Assembly (NCBI RefSeq): GCF_051307045.1
Contig: NZ_CP150452.1
Location: 2,666,001 to 2,730,000 of the forward strand
DNA: 64,000 bases
Source: Dryocola sp031988645
GTDB lineage: Bacteria > Pseudomonadota > Gammaproteobacteria > Enterobacterales > Enterobacteriaceae
Reading direction: 5' to 3'
Shown: positions 45,183-54,556 of the stretch, one piece after another
Numbering within the stretch: position 1 is the stretch's first letter
Layout: every line of letters starts with the position of its first letter
Program-made: the position numbers and the translations under genes
Notes under the pieces: model-generated
Databases searched by the model: none
What the model was told of the DNA's origin: nothing
Seen by the model: only the letters and a program-made list of their open reading frames with translations

Positions 45183-46700
45183 ATGAGCAATACATTTCAT
45201 CATGTAGACGTTAACCACCCTTTGCTGCCTGAAAAAGCACGTGAATTTCAGATGTTCATCAACGGCAAATGGACCAAGGGTCATAGCAGCGAAAGTTTTG
45301 TCCGTAAAAGCCCGGCGCACGATAGTGTGGTTAGCACTTATCCGGCCGGAACCGCCGAGGACGTTGATGACGCGGTAAAAGCCGCCCGCGGAGCCTTTGA
45401 CTCCGGCACATGGTCGCGTATCAGCGGCGGCGCGCGGGCAGCGGTTATGCTGAAAACCGCGCAGCTCATTCGTGAGAACCTGGCCGAGCTGGCGCTGCTC
45501 GAAACGCTGGAAACCGGTAAGCCCCTTACCCAGTCCCGCGGCGAGATCCAGGGCGCGGCGGATATCTGGGAATATGCGGCCGGGCTGGCGCGCAGCGTTA
45601 ACGGCGACAGCTTTAATAACCTCGGCGACAATATGCTGGGTCTGGTTACGCGCGAACCCATCGGCGTAGTCGGCGTTATTACGCCGTGGAACTTCCCTTT
45701 CTTTATCGGCGCGGAGCGTTACCCCTATATTCTGGCGGCGGGCTGTACGCTGGTGGCGAAAGCCGCCGAAATCACCTCCGGCACCACGCTGCTGCTGGCG
45801 GGGATTCTTAAAGAAGCGGGCCTGCCTGACGGCGTGTTTAACGTCGTGACCGGCAGCGGTTCGGTAGTGGGTCAACGCATCACCGAGCATAGCGACATCG
45901 ACATGGTGTCCTTTACCGGTTCCACCGCCGTCGGCCAGATGGCCCTGCAGGCTTCGGCAAAAAATATTAAGCGTCTGGGGCTGGAGCTGGGCGGCAAAAA
46001 CCCGCAGGTCGTTTTCGCCGATGCCGATATGGACGCGGCCCTCGACGGCACGTTATTTGGCTTCCTGTTCAATACCGGGCAGTGCTGCGTAAGCGGCAGC
46101 CGTTTGCTGGTTGAACGTTCAATCCATGCAGAATTCTGCCGGAAGCTGGTTGAACGCGCGAAGAAAGTGCAAAGCGGCGACCCGCTAAATGAAAGCACGC
46201 AGATTGGCGCGATTATCACCGAGAAACACTACCAGACCGTGCTGGGCTATATCGAGCAGGGAAAAAAAGAGGGAGCCCGGCTGCTTACCGGCGGCCACGC
46301 GGTTAAGACCGACAAAGGCCTGTTTATCGAACCCACTATTTTTGATGATGTTACCCCGGAGATGACCGTTTTCCGCGAAGAGATCTTCGGGCCGGTGCTT
46401 TGCGTAACGCCTTTTGACAGCTATGAAGAGGCCATCAGGATTGCCAATGATACCTGTTACGGGCTGGCGGCCAGCGTCTGGACCTCCAACCTGGATAAAG
46501 CGGTCCAGGGATTCCGCGATCTGAAAGCGGGCAGACTGTGGGTGAATACCACTATCGCCGGCGGCCCTGAACTGCCTTCCGGCGGCTTTAAGCAATCGGG
46601 CATCGGACGCGAAAGCGGCAGCTACGGCCTTGATGAATATACCGAAATTAAATCCGTGCATATCCAGTTAGGCCAGCGCGCCAAATGGCTCGCTGAATGA
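45183..46700 (+). CDS. aldehyde dehydrogenase (NAD(P)-dependent)
   Basis: A 505-residue ALDH-superfamily enzyme. Cofactor segment IGVVGVITPWNFPFFIGAER; FTGSTAVGQMAL; catalytic Glu in LELGGKNPQ and Cys in FNTGQCCVSGSRLLV; C-terminal EEIFGPVLCVTPF. It is closest in type to betaine-aldehyde and hydroxymuconic-semialdehyde-type enzymes. I chose the ATG at 45183 (GGAAAGAGG upstream). Followed after 21 bases by the GMC oxidoreductase, which probably makes its aldehyde. Confidence 0.9.
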   Translation: MSNTFHHVDVNHPLLPEKAREFQMFINGKWTKGHSSESFVRKSPAHDSVVSTYPAGTAEDVDDAVKAARGAFDSGTWSRISGGARAAVMLKTAQLIRENLAELALLETLETGKPLTQSRGEIQGAADIWEYAAGLARSVNGDSFNNLGDNMLGLVTREPIGVVGVITPWNFPFFIGAERYPYILAAGCTLVAKAAEITSGTTLLLAGILKEAGLPDGVFNVVTGSGSVVGQRITEHSDIDMVSFTGSTAVGQMALQASAKNIKRLGLELGGKNPQVVFADADMDAALDGTLFGFLFNTGQCCVSGSRLLVERSIHAEFCRKLVERAKKVQSGDPLNESTQIGAIITEKHYQTVLGYIEQGKKEGARLLTGGHAVKTDKGLFIEPTIFDDVTPEMTVFREEIFGPVLCVTPFDSYEEAIRIANDTCYGLAASVWTSNLDKAVQGFRDLKAGRLWVNTTIAGGPELPSGGFKQSGIGRESGSYGLDEYTEIKSVHIQLGQRAKWLAE

Positions 46701-46721
46701 TTTTTGGGCAGGGGATCAGAC

Positions 46722-48308
46722 ATGTACGACTTCATTATTATTGGCGGCGGTTCGGCGGGTAGCGTTCTCGCGTCACGCTTAAGCGAAAACGCCGACTGTA
46801 AGGTATTGCTGGTTGAGGCAGGCCCGAAGGACAGCAACCCTTATATCCATTTGCCCGTCGGCTTTAGCAAACTTACCGCCGGGCCGCTGACCTGGGGTTA
46901 TAAAACCGTATCCCAGCCTCAGCTTGGCAACCGGGAACTGCTGTTTGCTCAGGGGCGCGTGCTGGGAGGCGGCAGCTCAATCAACGCCGAAGTGTTCACC
47001 CGCGGCACGCCCTCGGATTACGATCGCTGGGCCGCGGAAGAAGGCTGCGAAGGCTGGTCGTTTGCCGATATTCAGCGCTATTTCATTAAATCCGAAGATA
47101 ACGATACTTTTTCAGATGCCTGGCACGGCTCGGGCGGACCTCTGGGCGTTTCCAGCCCGGTCAGCGCCAACCTGATGAGCAAAACTTTTAGCAAAGCCTG
47201 TCAGCAGGCGGGTCTGCCCTATAATCCTGATTTCAACGGCGCCACGCAGGCCGGCTGCGGTCTGTATCAAACCACTACCCGTAACGCCCGCCGCTGTTCT
47301 GCGGCGGTGGGTTATCTTAAAGACGCGGGCCGACGAGGTAATCTCACCATTAAAACCGGCTGCCATATTTCACGTCTGATAATCGATAACAATCGCGCCG
47401 TCGGCGTGGAGATTTATCAGGACGGTAAGCGGCTGCTACTGCACGCCAGCCGCGAAGTTATCGTTAGCGCCGGCGCAATTGGTTCGCCTAAACTGCTGCA
47501 GCTTTCGGGCATTGGCGCGGCGGATGAACTGACGAAAAAAGGGATTTCGGTGGCGGTGGATCTGCCCGGCGTTGGAGAGAACCTGCAGGACCATCTTGGC
47601 GTCGATCTGATCTTCGAACTCAGCAACGCCCTTAGCTACGACAAGTACAAAAAGACGCACTGGATGCTGTGGGCCGGGCTGGAATATATGCTGTTCCGCA
47701 AAGGGCCGGTGTGCTCGAATATTGTTGAAGGCGGCGCGTTCTGGTATGCCGATAAGCAGTCCGTTAATCCGGATACGCAAATCCATTTCCTGGCGGGCGC
47801 GGGCGTAGAAGCCGGTATCGAACCGGTGCCTTCCGGTTCGGGCGTCACTATCAACAGCTATTTTCTGCGTCCGCGCAGCCGTGGCCGGGTGACTTTGCGA
47901 ACCGCAGACTCCAGCGACGCCCCGCTCATCGATCCAAACTACCTCAGCGATCCTTACGATCTGAAAATGACCGTTGAGGGATGCAAGCTGATGCGCAATA
48001 TCATGCAGCAAAGCGCGTTCTCGCCCTATATTCGCCGTGAGCATATGCCCGGCAGCGAGGCGCAAAGCGACAGGGATCTGGAAAACTACATCCGCAATTT
48101 TGCGCGCACCTGCTATCACCCTGTGGGAACCTGCAAAATGGGAATCGACGAGATGGCGGTCGTTGATACGCAGTTACGCGTCCGGGGTATCGAGGGGCTG
48201 CGCGTGGTGGACTCCTCGGTGATGCCAAGCCTGGTCAGCTCCAATACCAATGCGCCGACGATTATGATTGCAGAGAAAGCAAGCGATCTGATTATCGCGT
48301 CGAACTGA
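46722..48308 (+). CDS. GMC-family FAD alcohol dehydrogenase (BetA-like)
   Basis: A 528-residue flavoprotein: FAD fingerprint YDFIIIGGGSAGSVLASRLS, GMC signature 1 GRVLGGGSSINAEVFTRG near residue 79, signature 2 GAIGSPKLLQLSGIG near residue 253, and the catalytic His in CYHPVGTCKMG. Relatives oxidise choline and other primary alcohols and hand electrons to the quinone pool. AGGGGATC precedes the ATG. It is co-transcribed with the aldehyde dehydrogenase, giving an alcohol to acid conversion. Confidence 0.9.
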   Translation: MYDFIIIGGGSAGSVLASRLSENADCKVLLVEAGPKDSNPYIHLPVGFSKLTAGPLTWGYKTVSQPQLGNRELLFAQGRVLGGGSSINAEVFTRGTPSDYDRWAAEEGCEGWSFADIQRYFIKSEDNDTFSDAWHGSGGPLGVSSPVSANLMSKTFSKACQQAGLPYNPDFNGATQAGCGLYQTTTRNARRCSAAVGYLKDAGRRGNLTIKTGCHISRLIIDNNRAVGVEIYQDGKRLLLHASREVIVSAGAIGSPKLLQLSGIGAADELTKKGISVAVDLPGVGENLQDHLGVDLIFELSNALSYDKYKKTHWMLWAGLEYMLFRKGPVCSNIVEGGAFWYADKQSVNPDTQIHFLAGAGVEAGIEPVPSGSGVTINSYFLRPRSRGRVTLRTADSSDAPLIDPNYLSDPYDLKMTVEGCKLMRNIMQQSAFSPYIRREHMPGSEAQSDRDLENYIRNFARTCYHPVGTCKMGIDEMAVVDTQLRVRGIEGLRVVDSSVMPSLVSSNTNAPTIMIAEKASDLIIASN

Positions 48309-48358
48309 TCACAAATTGCTGCCCATGTGCTTATCCATGGGCAAAAATCGGTTGATTA

Positions 48359-48376
48359 AATAACTAAATAGTTATT
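48359..48376. promoter_or_regulatory. island operator site 7
   Basis: AATAACTA and TAGTTATT are perfect 8-base arms around AA, 45 bases before the ETF beta gene. Confidence 0.8.
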
Positions 48377-48421
48377 TACTTAAATTGAAAAAAACATGTG
48401 AAAACATCCCGAGAGGTAGCG

Positions 48422-49171
48422 ATGAAAATTCTCGTCCCCGTTAAACGCGTTGTCGATCATAACGTAAAAATCAGGGTTAAAAGCGATGGCAGCCAGCTCG
48501 ATCTGGCCAACGCGAAAATGGCGCTCAACCCTTTCTGCGAGATTGCGGTTGAAGAAGCCATTCGCCTGAAAGAGAAAGGGCTGGCTAGTGAGATTGTGGT
48601 GGTGACTATCGGTCCGGAAATCGCCCAGGAACAGCTGCGCAGCGCGTTAGCCATGGGCGCCGATCGTGCATTGTTAATCTCCACCGAGCAGGCCCTTGAA
48701 CCAATTAACCTGGCGAAGCTGCTGGCGAAAGTCGTCGAACAGGAACAGCCGTCGTTGATCCTGATGGGGAAACAGTCTATAGACGGCGACAACAACCAAA
48801 CCGGGCAGATGCTCGCCGCGCTTTGCGGCTATCCGCAGGGAACCTTCGCCGCAGAAGTTGGCATTGATAATGACCGGGCTATCGTTACGCGTGAGATTGA
48901 CGGCGGCCTGCAAACCCTGTCCCTGTCGCTCCCGGCCATCATCACTACCGACCTGCGTCTTAACCAACCGCGCTATACCTCCCTGCCCAACATGATGAAG
49001 GCCAAGAAGAAGCCGCTCAGCATCAGGCCGGTTGAGGAATATGACCTTGAACTACCTCCGCACACGACGCTGTTAAAAGTAGAAGCCCCGCCGGTGCGCG
49101 AGGCAGGCGTACGCGTCGATAGCGTGGATGAACTGTTGAACAAGCTGAAAAACGAAGCGAAGGTGATTTGA
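48422..49171 (+). CDS. etfB: electron transfer flavoprotein subunit beta
   Basis: A 249-residue ETF beta: MKILVPVKRVVDHNVKIRVK, ALNPFCEIAVEEAIRLKEKG, GKQSIDGDNNQTGQMLA and the recognition loop TLSLSLPAIITTDLRLNQPRY. It is of the group that accepts electrons from acyl-CoA dehydrogenases. GAGAGGTAGCG stands before the ATG at 48422; an upstream ATG adds eight unlikely residues. First gene of the ETF unit. Confidence 0.93.
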   Translation: MKILVPVKRVVDHNVKIRVKSDGSQLDLANAKMALNPFCEIAVEEAIRLKEKGLASEIVVVTIGPEIAQEQLRSALAMGADRALLISTEQALEPINLAKLLAKVVEQEQPSLILMGKQSIDGDNNQTGQMLAALCGYPQGTFAAEVGIDNDRAIVTREIDGGLQTLSLSLPAIITTDLRLNQPRYTSLPNMMKAKKKPLSIRPVEEYDLELPPHTTLLKVEAPPVREAGVRVDSVDELLNKLKNEAKVI

Positions 49172-49172
49172 T

Positions 49173-50102
49173 ATGGCTACTCTACTTCTCGTCGAACATG
49201 ACAATAACCAGCTCAACGCGGTGACCTTTAACGCCGTCAGCGCCGCCCGGGAGCTTGGCGGCGACATTACCCTGCTGGTGGCGGGCGAAAATTGCCGCGC
49301 GGTAGCGGAAAAAGCGGCGCGCATTGCGGGCGTGTCAAAAGTATTGCTGGCGGACAACGCCGCCTGTAAAAATCAGCTGGCCGAAAACGTTGCCGCGCTG
49401 ATTCTCTCCCTGCGCGAGGGTTACAGCCATATCCTCGCCGTCGCCAACTCAAATGGTAAAAATATCCTGCCCCGCGTGGCGGCGCTGGCCGACGTTGCGC
49501 AAATTTCCGATGTGATTTCGGTTATCAGTCCCAGCGTCTTCAGACGCCCAATCTATGCAGGCAGCGCCATCGCCACCGTCGAGAGCCACGATAAGCTGGT
49601 GGTGCTGACCGTCCGCGCCTCCAGTTTCCCGGCGGCCCAAAGCGGGGAATCCTCAGCGCCGATTGAAGAGGTAAGCGATGTCGTTAACCAGCCGGGCGCT
49701 GACTTCATTAGCGAAGAGCTGGCGCAGTCAGACCGTCCTCAGCTGTCTACCGCGCGCGTAGTAGTTTCCGGCGGCCGGGCGTTAGGCAGCCGCGAAAACT
49801 TTGCGCTGATCGAACAGCTTGCCGACAAGCTGCACGGCGCGGTCGGCGCATCGCGGGCCGCCGTTGACGCAGGTATGGTCGCTAACGATCTGCAGGTTGG
49901 ACAGACCGGTAAGATTGTTGCGCCCGATCTCTATATCGCGGTGGGTATCTCCGGCGCGATCCAACACCTGGCGGGGATGAGCAATGCCAAAGTCATCGTT
50001 GCCATTAACAGTGACGAAGAAGCGCCGATTTTCAAAATCGCGGATTACAGCCTGGTGGGCGATCTGTTCGAGATTGTCCCGCAGCTGGTAGCAAAACTCT
50101 GA
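49173..50102 (+). CDS. etfA: electron transfer flavoprotein subunit alpha
   Basis: A 309-residue ETF alpha with the FAD-binding C-terminal domain: VVSGGRALGSRENF, GAVGASRAAVDAGMVANDLQ, VGQTGKIVAPDLYIAVGISG and NSDEEAPIFKIADYSLVGDL, the standard signature. It starts one base after etfB ends. It carries the single electron-transferring FAD shared with EtfB. Confidence 0.94.
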   Translation: MATLLLVEHDNNQLNAVTFNAVSAARELGGDITLLVAGENCRAVAEKAARIAGVSKVLLADNAACKNQLAENVAALILSLREGYSHILAVANSNGKNILPRVAALADVAQISDVISVISPSVFRRPIYAGSAIATVESHDKLVVLTVRASSFPAAQSGESSAPIEEVSDVVNQPGADFISEELAQSDRPQLSTARVVVSGGRALGSRENFALIEQLADKLHGAVGASRAAVDAGMVANDLQVGQTGKIVAPDLYIAVGISGAIQHLAGMSNAKVIVAINSDEEAPIFKIADYSLVGDLFEIVPQLVAKL

Positions 50103-50126
50103 TTACCAAGGGGCAGGCAACGAAAG

Positions 50127-51788
50127 ATGGAGGTTATGGTGGAACGTGAAACGATGGAATTCGACGTCCTCATTGTCGGGGGCGGCCCTGCCGGGCTGTC
50201 GGCAGCCTGCCGGCTGATGCAGATGGCGCGAGAAGAAGATCGCCAGCTGAGCGTTTGCGTTATTGAAAAAGGCGCCGAGATTGGCGCGCATATTCTTTCC
50301 GGAGCGGTATTTGAGCCCCGGGCGCTCAACGAGCTTTTTCCTGACTGGCAGCAGCTCGGCGCGCCGCTGAATACCGCCGTCGCTGAAGACGAGCTGTTGC
50401 TGTTACGCGATGCCGAAAGGTTCTGGAAGATCCCCGCCGCTTTTATCCCTGCTCCGATGCACAACGAAGGTAATTATGTCATCAGCCTGGCGGATTTTTG
50501 CCGCTGGCTCGCCCGGCAGGCCGAGTCGCTGGGGGTGGATATTTTTCCGGGCTTCGCCGCCGCCAGCATTCTCTATGATGATGCGGGCGCGGTAGCTGGC
50601 GTCACGACCGGCGATATGGGGCTCAATGCTAAAGGGGAAGAAAAACCCGGTTTTACGCCGGGTATGAACCTGCTGGCGAAATATACGCTCTTCGCCGAAG
50701 GCTGCCGCGGTCATCTGGGCAAACAGCTAATCGCCAATTATCAGCTTGATGCCGATTCCGACCCGCAGCATTACGCGATTGGTATTAAGGAGCTGTGGGA
50801 GATCGCGCCGGAAAAAAGCCAGCCCGGCCGCGTTATACACGCCTCCGGCTGGCCGCTTAACGGCGAAACATCGGGCGGTAGCTTTCTCTACCATACGGAA
50901 AACAACCAGGTCGTGGTTGGGCTGATTGTCGATCTCAACTACCGCAATCCCTGGCTAAGCCCGTTCGATGAGTTTCAGCGCATGAAGCACCACCCGGCCT
51001 TTAGCGAAACCCTGAGCGGCGGGAAACGTATATCTTACGGAGCGCGCGCCATTACTAAAGGGGGTATCAACGCGCTGCCGAAAATGCATTTCCCCGGTGG
51101 ACTGCTGATTGGCTGCGACGCGGGGACGCTTAACTTCGCCAAGATTAAGGGCAGCCATACGGCAATGAAAAGCGGGATGCTGGCGGCAGAAACGGTATAT
51201 CAGGCCTTAACGGCTACTCCCGGTGAGAAAAGAGATCTTAGCGGTTTCGCGCAGGCGTTTAGCGAATCATGGATCGGAGAAGAGCTGCGCCGGTCGCGCA
51301 ATTTTGGGCCGTCATTGCACCGTTTCGGCACCCTGCTGGGCGGCGCATTCAACTATATCGAGCAAAACTGGTTTAAAGGAAAGCTGCCGTTTACGTTGCA
51401 TGACAGAAAAGCGGATCATCTGCAGCTGCGCTGCGCTGAACAAAGCACGCCGATCGCCTATCCGAAGCCGGATAACCAGCTGAGCTTTGACAAGCTCTCT
51501 TCCGTATATCTGGCTAATACGTCGCATGATGAGGATCAGCCTTGCCATCTTAAACTGAAAGATGCCGGACTGTCCGTGCGGGAAACGCTGCCGCTTTTTG
51601 CCGAGCCGGCGCAGCGCTATTGCCCGGCGGGCGTTTATGAAATCATCGCCTTAGAAGGCAAATCTGCATTACAGATAAACGCGCAGAACTGCGTGCACTG
51701 TAAAACCTGCGATATTAAAGATCCTTTCCAGAATATCGTCTGGACGGTGCCGGAAGGGGGAAGCGGCCCCAACTATCCTAATATGTGA
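50127..51788 (+). CDS. ETF:ubiquinone oxidoreductase (full-length, 4Fe-4S)
   Basis: A 553-residue membrane-associated enzyme passing electrons from ETF to ubiquinone. FAD fold: FDVLIVGGGPAGLSAACRLM; ubiquinone-side segment GAHILSGAVFEPRALNELFP; C-terminal 4Fe-4S domain CPAGVYEI ... CVHCKTCDIKDP. This mitochondrial/Pseudomonas-type enzyme differs from the shorter FixC plus FixX of E. coli, hinting at acquisition from outside the enterobacteria. Start is uncertain among ATGs at 50127, 50136 and 50154. The island thus brings its own respiratory link. Confidence 0.93.
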   Translation: MEVMVERETMEFDVLIVGGGPAGLSAACRLMQMAREEDRQLSVCVIEKGAEIGAHILSGAVFEPRALNELFPDWQQLGAPLNTAVAEDELLLLRDAERFWKIPAAFIPAPMHNEGNYVISLADFCRWLARQAESLGVDIFPGFAAASILYDDAGAVAGVTTGDMGLNAKGEEKPGFTPGMNLLAKYTLFAEGCRGHLGKQLIANYQLDADSDPQHYAIGIKELWEIAPEKSQPGRVIHASGWPLNGETSGGSFLYHTENNQVVVGLIVDLNYRNPWLSPFDEFQRMKHHPAFSETLSGGKRISYGARAITKGGINALPKMHFPGGLLIGCDAGTLNFAKIKGSHTAMKSGMLAAETVYQALTATPGEKRDLSGFAQAFSESWIGEELRRSRNFGPSLHRFGTLLGGAFNYIEQNWFKGKLPFTLHDRKADHLQLRCAEQSTPIAYPKPDNQLSFDKLSSVYLANTSHDEDQPCHLKLKDAGLSVRETLPLFAEPAQRYCPAGVYEIIALEGKSALQINAQNCVHCKTCDIKDPFQNIVWTVPEGGSGPNYPNM

Positions 51789-51801
51789 TGTTACGACTTT
51801 C

Positions 51802-51829
51802 AGCCCCGGCAAGCGCCGGGGTTTTCTTT
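51802..51829 (+). terminator. terminator of the ETF unit
   Basis: GCCCCGGC and GCCGGGGT around AAGC, followed by TTTCTTT. Confidence 0.8.
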
Positions 51830-51874
51830 GCGTGCGATATCCACCCTTCCCTCTGCCCGCCCCGCATTACACGC

Positions 51875-51901
51875 AAAAAAAAGCACCCCGTCAGGGGTGC
51901 T
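51875..51901 (-). terminator. terminator of the acyl-CoA dehydrogenase gene
   Basis: On the minus strand AGCACCCC and GGGGTGCT pair around TGAC and are followed by a run of eight T. Confidence 0.85.
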
Positions 51902-51920
51902 CAACCTTCTTTATCCGGCG

Positions 51921-53054
51921 CTACGCCAGTAGATTACGGCCGATAATCATGCGTTGGATCTGGTTAGTACCTTCATAGATTTGGGTGATTTTGGCATCGC
52001 GATACAGACGCTCCACCTCAACGCCGCGAATGTAACCGCCGCCGCCAAAGATTTGCACCGCATTACCGCTGTGAAGCACCGCGGCATCGCCAGCAAAGCA
52101 TTTAGCCATCGAGCAGGCAATTGAGGTATCCGGCGCGTCGGTGTCAATTTTATACGCCGCGCTGTGCACCAGCAGACGCGCGGCTTCGGTGTCTTTGGCG
52201 ATATCCGCCAGCATAAACTGCACGCCCTGGAAATCAGCGATAGGTTTACCGAACTGTTCGCGCTGTTTCGCATACTCAATGGCCGCTTCAAGCCCGGCGC
52301 GCGCAATGCCTACCGCCAGCGCACCGATGCCCACGCGGCCTTTATTCAGCACGCTCATCATAATATGGAAGCCGCGGTTTTCAGGCCCCAGCAGCGCCTG
52401 GGCCGGCAGTTTTACCTGGTTGAAGTGTAACTCGCCGACCTGCGAGGAGCGCTGCCCCATTTTGTGTTCTTTTGCGCCACGGGAAACCCCTTCGCGGGAG
52501 CAGTCGACAATAAAGATGCTCATACCGCGATGGCCGGCTTCTTTATCCGTGCGCGCAAGTACGAAGGCGACATCGGCCACCGGCGCATTATGGATCCACA
52601 GCTTGCTGCCGCTTAGCACCCAGCCGTCCTCGGTACGCGTAGCGGTGGTTTTAATGCCGGAGACGTCAGAACCAGCCCCGGCTTCGGTGATGCAATAAGC
52701 GCCTTTAACAGACGCGCTTAACAACCCCGGCAGCCACTGTTCGCGCTGTTCGGCATTACCGTATTTTGACAGCAGCGTTCCCAGCAGCTCCACCAGCCCA
52801 CACTGGTCGGCGATGGAAGCATAACCGCGGGACAGCTCTTCCATCACCACGGCATAGGCTACCGCATCCAGACCTACCCCGCCGTACTCTTCCGGAACGG
52901 TGATGCCAAAAAGCCCCAGCTCGCCCATTTGCTGATAAATCTCGCCGGCAAAGCGTTCTTCGCGATCCAGCTCTTCGGCCTGAGGGCGAATCACTTCGTC
53001 GGCAAACTTGCGGGTCATTTCGCGGATCTGTTGATGGGTTTCAGTCAAATACAT
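51921..53054 (-). CDS. acyl-CoA dehydrogenase
   Basis: A 377-residue FAD enzyme forming a trans-2,3 double bond in an acyl-CoA. It has YCITEAGAGSDVSGIKTTA, the QRSSQVGELHFNQV segment, IADFQGVQFMLADIAKDTEA, and the catalytic Glu in KITQIYEGTNQIQRMIIGR, the short/branched-chain position. I chose the ATG at 53054 (GGAGG upstream). Single gene under site 8, transcribed toward the ETF unit that should accept its electrons. The acyl group is unknown; no hydratase or thiolase gene is present in the island. Confidence 0.92.
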   Translation of the reverse strand: MYLTETHQQIREMTRKFADEVIRPQAEELDREERFAGEIYQQMGELGLFGITVPEEYGGVGLDAVAYAVVMEELSRGYASIADQCGLVELLGTLLSKYGNAEQREQWLPGLLSASVKGAYCITEAGAGSDVSGIKTTATRTEDGWVLSGSKLWIHNAPVADVAFVLARTDKEAGHRGMSIFIVDCSREGVSRGAKEHKMGQRSSQVGELHFNQVKLPAQALLGPENRGFHIMMSVLNKGRVGIGALAVGIARAGLEAAIEYAKQREQFGKPIADFQGVQFMLADIAKDTEAARLLVHSAAYKIDTDAPDTSIACSMAKCFAGDAAVLHSGNAVQIFGGGGYIRGVEVERLYRDAKITQIYEGTNQIQRMIIGRNLLA

Positions 53055-53120
53055 GGTCGTCCTCCTGCCAGCTATTGGTCGCATCGCTGCCCCGCAGCGA
53101 CGCCTGAATATAATAAATAA

Positions 53121-53136
53121 ATAACTAGATAGTTAC
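53121..53136. promoter_or_regulatory. island operator site 8
   Basis: ATAACTAGATAGTTAC: inner TAACTA/TAGTTA perfect, one outer mismatch; 66 bases before the acyl-CoA dehydrogenase start. Confidence 0.75.
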
Positions 53137-53299
53137 TACAATGGATAGATATTGATGTCAATCCTGTTAAATAATTGTTGTTAACTCGCCGACAATTATT
53201 CACATCAAAGGCGGTAACCCGGCTACGGGAAGCAGTCCGGGTTATCACTTTAGCCTTTTGTATCTTGACTTTTCATGGGTCGAAAAGTAAACATAACAA

Positions 53300-53315
53300 G
53301 TAACTAAATAGATAC
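53300..53315. promoter_or_regulatory. island operator site 9
   Basis: GTAACTAAATAGATAC: one mismatch, only 17 bases before the DUF993 gene, so binding would overlap its leader. Confidence 0.65.
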
Positions 53316-53332
53316 TTAACGAAGGAAAAAAC

Positions 53333-54497
53333 ATGCTGAATATTCATCTGCCAACGCCTGAAGGCATCATCGCTGATTATCGTCTGCTGACTACAGAAGA
53401 ACGCGCTATCGCTATTACACCTGCTTTTAATCGTATCGCCTATGCCGCCGCACACGTGGTCATAGATCCTCAGCACCAGGGAGCGGACTGGCTAAAAAAC
53501 CCGCGCGTCGACTGGGATTCGACGCTGGCCTATCGGCATCATCTCTGGCGCCTGGGATTCAATATTGCCGAGGCGATGGACACCGCCCAACGCGGCATGG
53601 GAATAAGCTGGGACATCGCCAGGGAGCTGATTGTCCGTACGCTACAGGAAGCGAAAACGGTGCCGGGCGCCGACCTTGCCGCCGGCGTGGGAACCGATCA
53701 GCTGGAGGCGGCCGAAGCTACGACGCTTGCACAGGTGATTGCGGCTTATGAAGAACAGATGGAGCTGGTGGAAAAACACAACGGGAAAATTATTCTGATG
53801 GCCAGCCGGGCGCTGGCGAAAGTGGCAAAAACGCCGCAGGATTATCTCGCCGTGTATAACCGCCTGCTTGAACAAAGCAAAGATAAAATTATCCTGCACT
53901 GGCTGGGCGATATGTTTGATCCGGCGCTGACCGGCTACTGGGGTTCGACGGCGTTTGAAACCGCCGCCGATACCGTACTTGAGATCATCTCAAACAACGT
54001 TGACAAAGTTGAGGGCATTAAGATTTCGCTGCTGAGTAAGGAAAAAGAGATCGCTTTCCGTAAACGCCTGCCATCACAGGTAAAAATGTTTACCGGCGAC
54101 GATTTTAATTATCCGGAGCTGATCGAGGGAGAAGATGGCTATTACTCGCATGCGCTATTAGGCATTTTTGACGCCATCGCTCCGGTTGCCGCAGCCGCGC
54201 TCAACGAGCTGGCGCAGGGCAATAAGAGTGAATACTACCGTTTGATGAACCCAACCGTTCCCCTGTCGCGGGAAATCTTTAAGGCGCCGACGCAATATTA
54301 CAAGGCGGGCATTGTGTTTCTTGCCTGGCTTAACGGCCAGCAGAAACATTTCACGATGGCGGGCGGGATGCAGGCCGCGCGCGAGATTAGCCATTATGCC
54401 GCGATCTTCCGCCTGGCAGACCAGGCCGGGCCTGCTGCAGAACCCGCAGCTTGCCACCCAGCGCATGCAAAGCCTGCTTAAGCTTTATGGCCTGTAA
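53333..54497 (+). CDS. DUF993 / dihydrodipicolinate-synthase-like protein (apparent frameshift)
   Basis: A protein of about 387 residues resembling the uncharacterised DUF993 family, which has a DHDPS-type (class I aldolase) barrel. A candidate Schiff-base lysine is in VEGIKISLLSKEKE near residue 227. NGKIILMASRALAK and FTGDDFNYPELIEGEDGYYS look like barrel strands and active-site loops. The frame breaks at GGGCC (54428-54432); removing one G gives ADQAGLLQNPQLATQRMQSL and a stop at 54497. A retro-aldol cleavage yielding a three-carbon product is inferred from fold and from the glycerate kinase in the island. Confidence 0.75.
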
Positions 54498-54518
54498 GTC
54501 CTGAAACCGCCTGGGCGA

Positions 54519-54549
54519 ATTTTCCCAGAGTTGCGAACTCTGGGAAAAT
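54519..54549. terminator. bidirectional terminator
   Basis: ATTTTCCCAGAGTT and AACTCTGGGAAAAT are a perfect 14-bp stem around GCG between convergent genes. Confidence 0.85.
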
Positions 54550-54556
54550 ACAGGCG

